Part shown: piece by piece, positions 24,641 through 33,057 of the stretch | Layout: each line of letters opens with the position of its first letter | Numbering within the stretch: the stretch's first letter is position 1 | Origin: Polaribacter atrinae | Lineage (GTDB): Bacteria; Bacteroidota; Bacteroidia; Flavobacteriales; Flavobacteriaceae | Reading direction: 5' to 3' | Length of the DNA: 64,000 bases | Assembly: GCF_038023995.1 (NCBI RefSeq) | Contig: NZ_CP150660.1 | Location: 1,982,501 to 2,046,500, forward strand | Notes under the pieces: generated by a model | Seen by the model: only the letters and a program-made list of their open reading frames with translations | Databases searched by the model: none | What the model was told of the DNA's origin: nothing | Position numbers and translations under genes: made by a program

Positions 24641-27058
24641 ATGCCATCTTTTTTTAAAACATTAATACTGCTACTTATATCTTATACTACTTTTGGTCAA
24701 GAAGGAGATTTTTATGGAAAGGTAAAAACGGATGACAATGAACTTGCTATAGATGTTTTTGTAGTTATAAAAGGAGATCACTTTTACAAAGAAACTGTTA
24801 CAGATTTTAATGGAGAATTCTATATAAAATCGGTTCCTTATGGAACTCATAACATCCAATTCCATTCTTTAAATTCAAAACCTAAAACCATTACAGTACA
24901 ACTTAATTCTAAAAAGAAGGAAGTAAATGTATTCTTAGAAAGCATAAAAAATCAATTAGACGAGGTTCGTATCACAACAAAAACAGAAGAAACTAAAAAA
25001 GAAACAAAAGGTTTTGCTGTAAATGTTATAAAAACTGCAGAGGCAAGTCTTAGAAATATTCAAACAAACGAATTATTAAACGCTACTGCTGGCGTAAAAA
25101 TCCGTCAAAATGGTGGTTTAGGTTCAGATGTTAGTTATAGTTTAAACGGATTATCAGGTAACGCTGTTAGAATTTTCATAGACGGAATTCCTAGTTCTAT
25201 GTATGGTTCTTCATACAATTTAAACAGCATTCCTCCATCAATGATTAAAAATATTGAGGTTTATAAAGGAGTAGTTCCTGGGCACTTATCAGACGATGCT
25301 TTGGGTGGAGCTATTAATATTGTGCTACATAATGACGCAAGAACAAATCTAAATGCATCTATTTCTTACGGATCATTTAACACAATACAAGCTAATGTTA
25401 ATGGACTATATCGTTATAAAGAATCTGGGTTTACTGTAAAATCTGCTATTTTTCATAATTATTCTGATAATGATTACAAAGTATCTGGAAGAAGTGTTGT
25501 AGATACAGGTTTAGGAGGTGTGCAAACACCAATTACAGCAAGAAGGTTTAATGATGCTTACAAATCTACAGGCGGAATGTTTCAAGCTGGTTATACCGAT
25601 GTAAAATGGGCAGATCAATTTTTAGTTGGTTTTAATGCATCTAAAGATTACAAAGAAGTGCAACATGGTGCGTTTATGACTATTATACCATACAAAGACA
25701 GGTTCTTAGAATCGGATGCCTTATTAGCAAATATGATTTATAAAAAGAAAAATCTTTTTGTAAAAGGACTAGATGTAAACATAAACGGATTGTATGGTGA
25801 AAGAAACCGTGCTGTTAACGACACGCTTGCTGCTGCTTATAGCTGGACAGGAGAAAGAGCTATCGATTTTAGAGGTAATGAATACGATTATACTTGGGGC
25901 TCTCAACAAGAAGGAGGTCCTACTTTAGCTAAAATTAAAAGAAAAGTAGCTTCTATTAGATCGGGTATCTCTTATACAATTAATGACCAACATACAGTTT
26001 TAGCAAACCATGTCTACAGTGGAGTTGACAGAGAAGATAGCGATGTTTTAGTTTCTGTTTTAGAAAACACTTTTAAAGGTACTAGAAATATTGATAAAAA
26101 TATTTATTCTTTAACTTATGAATTTACAGCGCTTCAAAATCGATTAAGAACTAGTGTCTTCGGAAAACATTATCAACAAAAAACAACAAGTGTTGATCCT
26201 AAAATTATAACAGATTCAAACGGAACAAAAACTATCGTTGATGAAGTTATAAGTAGTAATAATGAGAAGGATGGATACGGATTTGCAGCTTCGTATGCTA
26301 TTTCTCCAAAAGTTACATTATTAGCTTCTGCAGAAAAAGCCGTTCGCTTACCAGATGAAACAGAAGTATTTGGTAATGATGGAGATAATGTAGTAGCAAA
26401 CCCAACAATTAAACCAGAACAATCTAACAACTATAACTTAGGTTTTAGATTTGGAACATTTAACATAAAAAATCACGACTTTACGATTTCTACAAATGTA
26501 TTTACAAGAAATATAAAAGACAGAATTGGCCTACCTATTGAAACCTCTTTTAATATTGATAATGAATTAATCGTTTATGTAAATCAAGGGAGCGGAACTT
26601 CTAAAGGGATAGATGCTCAATTAAACTACACATATAACCGAAATTTCGGATTCAACTTTAATGTATCTCGTTTCGATTTAAAGATTATAAATACGGGTAC
26701 AGAAATAGACGTACCAAACACACCTTTTTTTACAATGAACGGTAGTTTACGTTATTCTTTTAAAGATTTAATTCAAAAAGAGTCTAGATTAAACCTATTC
26801 TACTCTATGTACTTTACAGATGAGTTCTCATACTTAGTACCACAAGGATCTAATACTGTTGGTAATAACTTTTTTGATGTACCTAAACAATTTGCTCAAG
26901 ATTTAGGTATTAGCTACTCATTTCCAAACAAGAAACTTGTTGCTAGTTTTGATATTAAAAACATATTTGACAAACCTGTATATGACAATTTATCTGTACA
27001 AAAACCAGGAAGAGCTTTTTACATAAAACTTAATTACACAATCAATAAATTTAACTAA
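24641..27058 (+). CDS. TonB-dependent receptor, XusA-like (probable siderophore receptor)
   Basis: The protein has 805 residues. It has a signal peptide (FFKTLILLLISYTTFGQ), a carboxypeptidase-like domain (about 20-100), the TonB-box-like stretch LDEVRITTKTEE, and a plug domain (NATAGVKIRQNGG, VRIFIDGIPSSMYG, IKNIEVYKGVVPGHL, LGGAINIVL). The barrel contains the FecA/ferri-siderophore-like run SAEKAVRLPDETEVFG and ends FYIKLNYTINKFN. It is followed after 12 bases by a DUF4374 lipoprotein, the pairing I recall from the Bacteroides XusA-XusB xenosiderophore system. Iron uptake is inferred from that neighbour. Confidence 0.9.
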   Translation: MPSFFKTLILLLISYTTFGQEGDFYGKVKTDDNELAIDVFVVIKGDHFYKETVTDFNGEFYIKSVPYGTHNIQFHSLNSKPKTITVQLNSKKKEVNVFLESIKNQLDEVRITTKTEETKKETKGFAVNVIKTAEASLRNIQTNELLNATAGVKIRQNGGLGSDVSYSLNGLSGNAVRIFIDGIPSSMYGSSYNLNSIPPSMIKNIEVYKGVVPGHLSDDALGGAINIVLHNDARTNLNASISYGSFNTIQANVNGLYRYKESGFTVKSAIFHNYSDNDYKVSGRSVVDTGLGGVQTPITARRFNDAYKSTGGMFQAGYTDVKWADQFLVGFNASKDYKEVQHGAFMTIIPYKDRFLESDALLANMIYKKKNLFVKGLDVNINGLYGERNRAVNDTLAAAYSWTGERAIDFRGNEYDYTWGSQQEGGPTLAKIKRKVASIRSGISYTINDQHTVLANHVYSGVDREDSDVLVSVLENTFKGTRNIDKNIYSLTYEFTALQNRLRTSVFGKHYQQKTTSVDPKIITDSNGTKTIVDEVISSNNEKDGYGFAASYAISPKVTLLASAEKAVRLPDETEVFGNDGDNVVANPTIKPEQSNNYNLGFRFGTFNIKNHDFTISTNVFTRNIKDRIGLPIETSFNIDNELIVYVNQGSGTSKGIDAQLNYTYNRNFGFNFNVSRFDLKIINTGTEIDVPNTPFFTMNGSLRYSFKDLIQKESRLNLFYSMYFTDEFSYLVPQGSNTVGNNFFDVPKQFAQDLGISYSFPNKKLVASFDIKNIFDKPVYDNLSVQKPGRAFYIKLNYTINKFN

Positions 27059-27070
27059 ATAAAATTAATA

Positions 27071-28429
27071 ATGAAACGATTTATTTTAAACCACAAAGCA
27101 TTAGCCTTTATATTATCATTAGGTTTATTTACCGCATGTAGCGAGGATGTAAATGATGACCCAATTGTTACTCCAGAACCAGATGCAACAAGATGGATTA
27201 CCATTGCAGGCGCTAAAATGGGAGATGCACCAGGAGACGGAAATGGAGGAACTTTAATTTACTCTGTATCTAGTGAAGATGCTAAAGACCCAACTGTATC
27301 TATTGATCCTTTTGAAAATGGATTTATAGCACCTTCTAACAGAACCGCTAGATTACAAGCTTCTGAAGATGGAAAGACAATTTTTAACATTAGCTACGCA
27401 GGAGACACTGGTGGTAACTATACAAAATATACTGTAGAAGGAGGACAAAACTTTATACCTACAGGTACTGAGGTAAGTATTGCTCCTTATGTAGGAACTG
27501 CACCAAGATGGATAAAATTATTTGATGGAGACAAAACAGGATCTGCAGTATACGTATCTACAGAACACCAAGTTGATGATAACGGAACACCAGATGATGC
27601 AACAGACGATGTTTATACACATACAGAAGCTAAAATAGGTGTAGTTACTTTAGATTTAGAAAACTCTTTAATAAAAGAGTTTGAAGAGCATATTGTGCCT
27701 TTAAGCGCAGCAGAAGAAGCTGCTGGTTATTATTTCTCTAGAATTGATATGCCTACTTTAAACGCAGCAGGAGATAAATTATATATCGGTACACGTTTAA
27801 GCAAAGTAGATCCTTCTACTGTAGAAAGAGAGAGCGATTATGAAATTTTAGGATCTAAAACAATTATTTTAGATTACCCTTCTTTATTAAACCCAACAGT
27901 AATTACTTCTACTGTAGGACATGGTAATACAAACGGATACCGTAGCATTAACGCTTTTGAGTATAACGGAAGTGTTTACCAAGCAAACCAAAGTGATCCA
28001 GAAGGTTCTCATATTTTAAAAATTGGAGCTGATAACGAATATGATAATTCTTATGACTTTAATTTAGACGATGCTTTAGGTATAGAAGGTGCTTACGTTC
28101 TTGCTTGGAGACCAGCTGCAAACGGAAAAGCGGTATTAGCTTATAGACATGATGGTTCTGCAGACGGTTTAGCAGGAGCTCAAGGATTTTTTGCTCTAGT
28201 TGATTTAAATGCTAAAACAGCTGTAAAAATTGATGCTATTCCTTATGATCCAGATTTTTACTTATTCCAATACCAAGGTTTTGCTGTTGACGGAAATGAA
28301 ATCTATTTAACGCAAGCGCCTGTAGGACAAAATGGAAACATTTATGTTATTAACACTGATACTGGTGCAGTTACTAAAGGTGCTGAATTAGTAAACGCAA
28401 CAGGAAGCCACTTTATTGGAGCTTGGTAA
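27071..28429 (+). CDS. DUF4374 beta-propeller-like lipoprotein, XusB-like
   Basis: The 452-residue protein has a lipoprotein signal with acylated Cys 23 (LGLFTAC) followed by SEDVNDD, a good match to the Flavobacterium surface-export signal S(D/E)n. The body has repeated beta-blade-like segments (TLIYSVSSED, GKTIFNISYAGD, GDKLYIGTRL, FYLFQYQGFAVDGNEIYLTQ), which fit a beta-propeller. Family DUF4374 includes, to my recollection, XusB, which binds ferric enterobactin on the Bacteroides surface. A XusC-like PepSY protein is not adjacent here. A strong terminator follows. Confidence 0.82.
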   Translation: MKRFILNHKALAFILSLGLFTACSEDVNDDPIVTPEPDATRWITIAGAKMGDAPGDGNGGTLIYSVSSEDAKDPTVSIDPFENGFIAPSNRTARLQASEDGKTIFNISYAGDTGGNYTKYTVEGGQNFIPTGTEVSIAPYVGTAPRWIKLFDGDKTGSAVYVSTEHQVDDNGTPDDATDDVYTHTEAKIGVVTLDLENSLIKEFEEHIVPLSAAEEAAGYYFSRIDMPTLNAAGDKLYIGTRLSKVDPSTVERESDYEILGSKTIILDYPSLLNPTVITSTVGHGNTNGYRSINAFEYNGSVYQANQSDPEGSHILKIGADNEYDNSYDFNLDDALGIEGAYVLAWRPAANGKAVLAYRHDGSADGLAGAQGFFALVDLNAKTAVKIDAIPYDPDFYLFQYQGFAVDGNEIYLTQAPVGQNGNIYVINTDTGAVTKGAELVNATGSHFIGAW

Positions 28430-28453
28430 TATATTACTAAAACAATACAAGTT

Positions 28454-28490
28454 AAAAAGCGTCGTAAAAATATTTTTACGACGCTTTTTT
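28454..28490 (+). terminator. Terminator after the DUF4374 gene
   Basis: A perfect 17-bp stem (28454-28470 with 28473-28489) containing GCGTCG has only TA between the arms and ends in a T run. It closes the receptor/DUF4374 operon and may also act leftward. Confidence 0.9.
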
Positions 28491-28560
28491 ATTTTACAAA
28501 CCTTCTTTTTATGTTGATGCCTGAAACTGTTTTAAGTAAAAACGCTAACAAACAAGTTTA

Positions 28561-28640
28561 GCCCTGATTGAACGGTCTGTTTGAGCTCTTTTTTATTCCT
28601 TTTTAGGATAAAAAAAGCGAGTAGTGAAAGCAGGAAACAG
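28561..28640. repeat. Dispersed intergenic repeat, copy 2
   Basis: This copy carries the same 21-base core as copy 1 (28578-28598), then an A-rich complementary arm (28606-28617) forming a hairpin, and the flank GCGAGT...GAAAGC. Its outer ends CCCTG and CAGG differ from those of copies 1 and 3, suggesting a subfamily. It lies just past the end of the gene at 28644 and may serve as that gene's terminator. Confidence 0.6.
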
Positions 28641-28643
28641 CTT

Positions 28644-29711
28644 CTAAAACAGCTCTTTATTACTAATATCTAAATAATTACGTTTTACAAAAGATAAAAT
28701 AGTATCTAAAACTTCTCCCATATTAGTACACTCTTTAAACTTTACATCTCCCACATATTTCATTAATTGATTTTTTAATAACGCTACGTTTTTAGGATAA
28801 GAAATAGTATCATTTTTCATACAGTTAATAAGAAATTCCGTTCTTCTTGGTGCAGTAATCATCCGTTTTGCCATAAAAGAGCGCTCTTCTATTTTGTATT
28901 GTTCAATAGAGCTATTTTCTAATTTCTTACTCACCATTTCCACCATTTTGAAGTTCTCCTTCATAAATTGTAGGTTGTAAACTTTTAAATTCCCTTCAAA
29001 AGATTGTTGATCGAAATCTATGGCTCTAATTTTATAAATGATGCTAAAAAAATCGTGTGTTGGCGTAACTACATAATTGTAAGAACGCATATCACCCAAC
29101 AAACGTACTAAACATCGTTCTTTAAACTTCACAAACTCTTTTGCTATTTGCGATTTTTCTGATTCTGTACATTTTGGCAAGAAGTTCTTGATAAAATCAT
29201 CTCCAGGAATCCCTACAATATGTTCTTCTATTAGCGTGTCTTTATGCACCAAAAAATTGATGTTGTGAGGAGATAATATATGTTCTAACTCCAAACCATA
29301 GACACGAGAAGCGTCTGCTTTTTTTACATAGAAATACGTAAAATTATCGTTTAAAATATTTCTTACTTTTATTCTAAACGGTTTAGAATTACCAAACGTA
29401 CAGTAATCTATAGCGTCTACATTTAAAAATGGTAAGGTTGCATCACTTCCATCAGAAAGCAACATCATGTATATTTTTTTTAAGCTATTGTCTATCTCTA
29501 TTCGGTCCCATTCAGAATAATAAGTACGTATCCAAAGTGTGTCTTCATCATTATTATCATACACAGTTACAGAGCCTTGAAAACGCAATAAATCATCATA
29601 AAAAATTGGAATTTTCACATTCCTTTTGTATTTTTTCAAATAATCACTCAACATATCATTGATAGGAAATGTTGGTTTTTTCTTAGACATTAATTTTCTT
29701 TCTACCTTCAT
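28644..29711 (-). CDS. Conserved protein of unknown function with a kinase-like active-site pattern
   Basis: The 355-residue protein was not assigned to a named family. Motifs appear in protein-kinase order: TYFYVKKADA (Lys near 130) with ELEHIL (Glu near 141) downstream, a hinge-like HIVGIPGDDFI (about 164-174), RLLGDMRSYNYVV (Gly-Asp 207...Asn 212, like the APH/kinase loop GDxxxxN), and RAIDFDQQ (Asp 232, like the DFD/DFG metal site). I infer an atypical kinase or phosphotransferase fold. The ATG at 29711 follows the dprA stop by 20 bases; an ATG at 29729 is also possible. The pair is probably cotranscribed. Confidence 0.75.
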   Translation of the reverse strand: MKVERKLMSKKKPTFPINDMLSDYLKKYKRNVKIPIFYDDLLRFQGSVTVYDNNDEDTLWIRTYYSEWDRIEIDNSLKKIYMMLLSDGSDATLPFLNVDAIDYCTFGNSKPFRIKVRNILNDNFTYFYVKKADASRVYGLELEHILSPHNINFLVHKDTLIEEHIVGIPGDDFIKNFLPKCTESEKSQIAKEFVKFKERCLVRLLGDMRSYNYVVTPTHDFFSIIYKIRAIDFDQQSFEGNLKVYNLQFMKENFKMVEMVSKKLENSSIEQYKIEERSFMAKRMITAPRRTEFLINCMKNDTISYPKNVALLKNQLMKYVGDVKFKECTNMGEVLDTILSFVKRNYLDISNKELF

Positions 29712-29731
29712 AGTTTCAAAAATAAGCATTA

Positions 29732-30832
29732 TTAAGTAAGTTCGAACATCTTTCCTGGCAAAGGTTTTGTAACACCTTTTAATTCCATTTGCAATAAAAT
29801 AGATGATAACTGATAAATTGGAATATTACATTCTAAAGAAATAACGTCTAATAATTGTTGTCCTTTATCATGTAATAAATCATGAATTTTCTGCTCGTTC
29901 TCGTTTAATTCTACAAATAATTGTTTTTGAATTGTTTTCGCCTTTTCTTGAACATCCCAATTGAGCATTTTTACAATATCCGTGGCAGAACTTAGCAAAT
30001 ACGCCCTGTTATTTTTAATTAGATTATTACACCCTCGGCTATACAAATCTGTAGTTCTACCAGGAACAGCAAACACATCTTTATTATAAGAGTTGGCAAT
30101 ATCTGCTGTAACTAAAGAACCTCCTTTAGAGGCAGATTCTATAATAATTGTTGCCTTAGAAATACCTGCAACAATTCTATTCCGTTTTAAAAAGTTTTCT
30201 CTTAAAGGATCTTCTTCACTCCAAAACTCAGTTAAAAAACCACCATTTTCATTTACTTGATTGATATATTTTTTATGAACCTTCGGATAAATTTGCTCAA
30301 AACCATGTGCTAAAACAGCAATGGTTTGCAAGTTGTATTCTATAGCTGCTTTATGTGCACAAATATCTACACCATATGCAAAACCACTTACAATTATAGG
30401 GTTATAGGTAGCAATTTCTTTTATCAATTGATTGCAAAAATCGCGTCCATAAGAGCTAATATTTCGTGTACCAACAATAGAAATAATTCTAGGATTAGAA
30501 AAGTCTAATTTTCCGTCTTTGAACAATAATATTGGGCTATCAATACAATGTTGAAGGTTTTTAGGATAATCATCATCTAAAAAATAAGAATAAGAAATAT
30601 TATTATCTTGAATATATTTTAACTCCTGTTGGGCCAATTTAATATTTTTTGCATCAAACAAATGCTTTAAAACATGACTGCCTATTCCATTAATTTTTGA
30701 TAGTATAGCTGTCTTTTCTTTAAACACTTGCTCTACATCTCCCACATTTACAATGAGTTTTTTGGCCAAAATATCGCCAATTGCTTTGCACCTTTGTAAT
30801 CTTAAGACCGCTAATAATTTTTCTTCTTTCAA
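29732..30832 (-). CDS. dprA: DNA-processing protein DprA
   Basis: The 366-residue protein loads RecA on incoming single-stranded DNA during natural transformation. An N-terminal helix-hairpin-helix region (LSKINGIGSHVLKHLF) precedes the Rossmann-like DprA domain: IVGTRNISSYGRDF, VSGFAYGVDICAHKAA, IAVLAHGFEQIYPK, ENFLKRNRIVAGIS, ASKGGSLVTADIA and FAVPGRTTDLYSRGCNNLI. A C-terminal winged-helix-like part follows (about 305-366). The start is a TTG; no ATG lies upstream. It is divergent from the SPOR gene. Confidence 0.95.
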   Translation of the reverse strand: MKEEKLLAVLRLQRCKAIGDILAKKLIVNVGDVEQVFKEKTAILSKINGIGSHVLKHLFDAKNIKLAQQELKYIQDNNISYSYFLDDDYPKNLQHCIDSPILLFKDGKLDFSNPRIISIVGTRNISSYGRDFCNQLIKEIATYNPIIVSGFAYGVDICAHKAAIEYNLQTIAVLAHGFEQIYPKVHKKYINQVNENGGFLTEFWSEEDPLRENFLKRNRIVAGISKATIIIESASKGGSLVTADIANSYNKDVFAVPGRTTDLYSRGCNNLIKNNRAYLLSSATDIVKMLNWDVQEKAKTIQKQLFVELNENEQKIHDLLHDKGQQLLDVISLECNIPIYQLSSILLQMELKGVTKPLPGKMFELT

Positions 30833-30915
30833 TTTGATAACAATTTGAATACCAATATATAAAATATTTGTTGATAAAATTGTTAAGAAATTGTTTTACA
30901 AAACGCCTTAATTTC

Positions 30916-30923
30916 TATATTTG
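30916..30923 (+). promoter_or_regulatory. -7 promoter element very close to the SPOR gene start
   Basis: TATATTTG is an exact TAnnTTTG, with TTG at 30891-30893 (spacing 22, slightly long). The ATG is at 30929, only five bases beyond the box, so transcription would start at or next to the ATG and the mRNA would be leaderless or nearly so. Confidence 0.45.
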
Positions 30924-30928
30924 TTACA

Positions 30929-31840
30929 ATGAATTTAGCTACATACATAAACGATTTACTGTACAGATACGATTGCGTAATTGTACCTGATTTTGGAGGA
31001 TTTGTAACCAATAGAATTGGTGCAAAAGCCAATAATTTTACACATACTTTTACTCCACCTACTAAGCAGGTTACTTTTAATAGTTTGTTAAAACACAATG
31101 ATGGTTTATTAGCTAACTATATTGCTTCTGCAGAAAACATTTCTTTTGAAAAAGCATCTACTGCTATTTCATTATCTGTTATTAAATGGCAAAATGAATT
31201 ACAATCTAGAACGGTACAAATTGATCGTTTAGGTGTTTTGACTTTAAATGAAGAAAAACAAATTATTTTTGAACCGAATACTGCTGTTAACTACTTAACG
31301 GAATCTTTTGGTTTAGACACTGTAACATCTTCTGCTATTTCTAGGTTTAAGGAAGAAGTAAAACCTTTAAACCCTACTCCTACAAAAGCAACGCACAAAG
31401 GGATACCTACATTTATAAAATATGCCGCTACTGCAGCAATTTTACTAACTTTAGGTTTTGCTGGCTATAATGGTTATGAAAATAATCTACAAAAAGAAAA
31501 CTTAGCGAATCAAGAAAAAGCTATTCAGAAAAAAATACAATCTGCTACTTTTGTAATCTCTAATCCTTTACCAACTATTGATTTAAAGGTTGTTAAAGAA
31601 GTAGCGAAGCCATTTCATATTGTTGCCGGAGCTTTTCAATTTGCAGAAAATGCAGAAAAGAGAGTAGAAGAATTAAAAGCAAAAGGATTTGATGCTAAGA
31701 TAATTGGCGTTAACAAATGGGGACTTACGCAGGTTACTTTTAACAGTTACGCTAGCCGAAATGAAGCTACTAACAACCTTTATAGAATTCAGAAAACAGT
31801 ATCTAAAGATGCCTGGTTACTTGTTGAAAAGATAGATTAA
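30929..31840 (+). CDS. HU-CCDC81 and SPOR domain protein
   Basis: The 303-residue protein has two N-terminal HU-CCDC81 domains (MNLATYINDLLYRYDCVIVPDFGGFVTN, then about 75-130, VQIDRLGVLTL), a single membrane helix (about 163-182, YAATAAILLTLGFAGYNGY) and a C-terminal SPOR domain (about 225-303, FHIVAGAFQFAENAEKRVEELKAKGFDAKII). The domain order places the HU-like part in the cytoplasm and SPOR in the periplasm, where it binds denuded septal glycan. A link between cytoplasmic structures and the division site is inferred. The start fits the family N-terminus. Confidence 0.9.
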   Translation: MNLATYINDLLYRYDCVIVPDFGGFVTNRIGAKANNFTHTFTPPTKQVTFNSLLKHNDGLLANYIASAENISFEKASTAISLSVIKWQNELQSRTVQIDRLGVLTLNEEKQIIFEPNTAVNYLTESFGLDTVTSSAISRFKEEVKPLNPTPTKATHKGIPTFIKYAATAAILLTLGFAGYNGYENNLQKENLANQEKAIQKKIQSATFVISNPLPTIDLKVVKEVAKPFHIVAGAFQFAENAEKRVEELKAKGFDAKIIGVNKWGLTQVTFNSYASRNEATNNLYRIQKTVSKDAWLLVEKID

Positions 31841-31890
31841 TTCTACTTTTCTTTAACAATTTTAAAGCTCTTTTTTTAATAAGCGATTAC

Positions 31891-31898
31891 TATCTTTG
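31891..31898 (+). promoter_or_regulatory. -7 promoter element of the thioesterase gene
   Basis: TATCTTTG matches TAnnTTTG and lies 17 bases before the ATG at 31916, a spacing often seen in flavobacteria. No clear -33 TTG was found. Confidence 0.5.
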
Positions 31899-31915
31899 CA
31901 AAAAAACATTTTTTG

Positions 31916-32425
31916 ATGGAAGTAAAAACGCCGAAAGAATCTTTAACAATACTTACCGATTTAGTTTTACCTGGTGAAACCAATTATTTAGATAACCTTT
32001 TTGGAGGCGAATTACTTGCCAGAATGGACAGAGCTTGCAGTATTGCTGCTAGAAGACACTCTAGAAGAATTGTGGTTACAGCATCTGTAAACCATGTTGC
32101 CTTTAGCAAAGCAATTCCTGTTGGTAGTGTAGTTACTATAGAAGCAAAGGTTTCTAGAGCATTTAACTCTTCTATGGAAACCTATGTAGATGTTTGGACA
32201 GAAGACAGACAATCTGGGTCTAGAACAAAAGTAAACGAAGGTATTTATACTTTTGTTGCCGTAGATGAAACAGGAAAACCTGTTGCTATTCCTCAAATTA
32301 GACCAGAAACAGATCTAGAATTAACACGCTTTGAAGGGGCCTTAAGACGTAAAGAATTAAGTTTAGTTTTAGCAGGAAAGCTAAAACCTGGAGACGCAAC
32401 TGCCTTAAAAGCAGTATTTAGTTAA
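31916..32425 (+). CDS. Acyl-CoA thioesterase, hotdog fold
   Basis: The ATG at 31916 gives 169 residues. NYLDNLFGGELLARMDRAC and VVTASVNHVAFSKAIPVG are the hallmarks of the hotdog acyl-CoA thioesterases (YciA/ACOT type), with the Asn/Asp pair of the active site. It hydrolyses acyl-CoA to free acid and CoA in the cytoplasm; chain-length preference cannot be read from the sequence. It is followed after 11 bases by the MscS-like gene, so the two are probably cotranscribed. Confidence 0.92.
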   Translation: MEVKTPKESLTILTDLVLPGETNYLDNLFGGELLARMDRACSIAARRHSRRIVVTASVNHVAFSKAIPVGSVVTIEAKVSRAFNSSMETYVDVWTEDRQSGSRTKVNEGIYTFVAVDETGKPVAIPQIRPETDLELTRFEGALRRKELSLVLAGKLKPGDATALKAVFS

Positions 32426-32436
32426 ATATTATCATT

Positions 32437-32937
32437 ATGGAATTTTACAATTATAAAATTATATCATCAATAGCAATACTTATTGCTGCTTTTTTAATTC
32501 GCTTTGTAATTACGAATTCTCTAAAGAAAATTCAACTAAAATTTGGGTTTCAAAAAGCTAGAATTATTTTAACGAATAAAATAATTTCTGTGCTTATTTA
32601 CATTACTATAATTGTATTTGTATCTTTTATTTGGGGTGTAGACGAGAAACAATTACTTGTTTATGTTTCTTCTTTTTTAACCATTTTAGGAATTGCCTTT
32701 TTTGCACAATGGTCTATACTTTCTAATATTACCGCAGGCTTAATTTTATTTATAAATTACCCTGTAAAAATTGGAGATACCATTACTATTTTAGAAAAAG
32801 ACAATAATATTACAGGAGAAATTAGAGATATTGGCGCTTTTTTTATCACTTTAAGAACACCAGAAAAAGAATTGATAACAATCCCTAATGCTGTTATTCT
32901 TCAGAAAAACATTAAATATTCTCCTCAACCAGAGTAG
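32437..32937 (+). CDS. Short MscS-family mechanosensitive channel-like protein
   Basis: The 166-residue protein has three hydrophobic segments (about 8-27, 49-68 and 75-110) and a beta domain (NYPVKIGDTITIL, GEIRDIGAFFITLRTPEKELITIPNAVIL). This matches the core of MscS: the pore helix TM3 and the beta domain. The C-terminal alpha/beta cage of E. coli MscS (286 residues) is absent. The ending KYSPQPE is clean, so this looks like a natural short form rather than a truncation. It may be a minimal channel or a regulatory membrane protein. Confidence 0.85.
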   Translation: MEFYNYKIISSIAILIAAFLIRFVITNSLKKIQLKFGFQKARIILTNKIISVLIYITIIVFVSFIWGVDEKQLLVYVSSFLTILGIAFFAQWSILSNITAGLILFINYPVKIGDTITILEKDNNITGEIRDIGAFFITLRTPEKELITIPNAVILQKNIKYSPQPE

Positions 32938-33000
32938 ATTTTATTTAATCTTTCTAGTAAATATTCTTGTTTAGATTAAAATAATTAAATATTATAAAAA

Positions 33001-33037
33001 AAAGAAGCGCAAATCTAAATTTGCGCTTCTTTTTTTA
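33001..33037. terminator. Bidirectional terminator between the MscS-like and DJ-1 genes
   Basis: A perfect 13-bp stem (33002-33014 with 33019-33031) with a CTAA loop is flanked by A and T runs, so it can terminate both converging units. Confidence 0.9.
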
Positions 33038-33057
33038 TTTATAGTAATAAGATAAAA

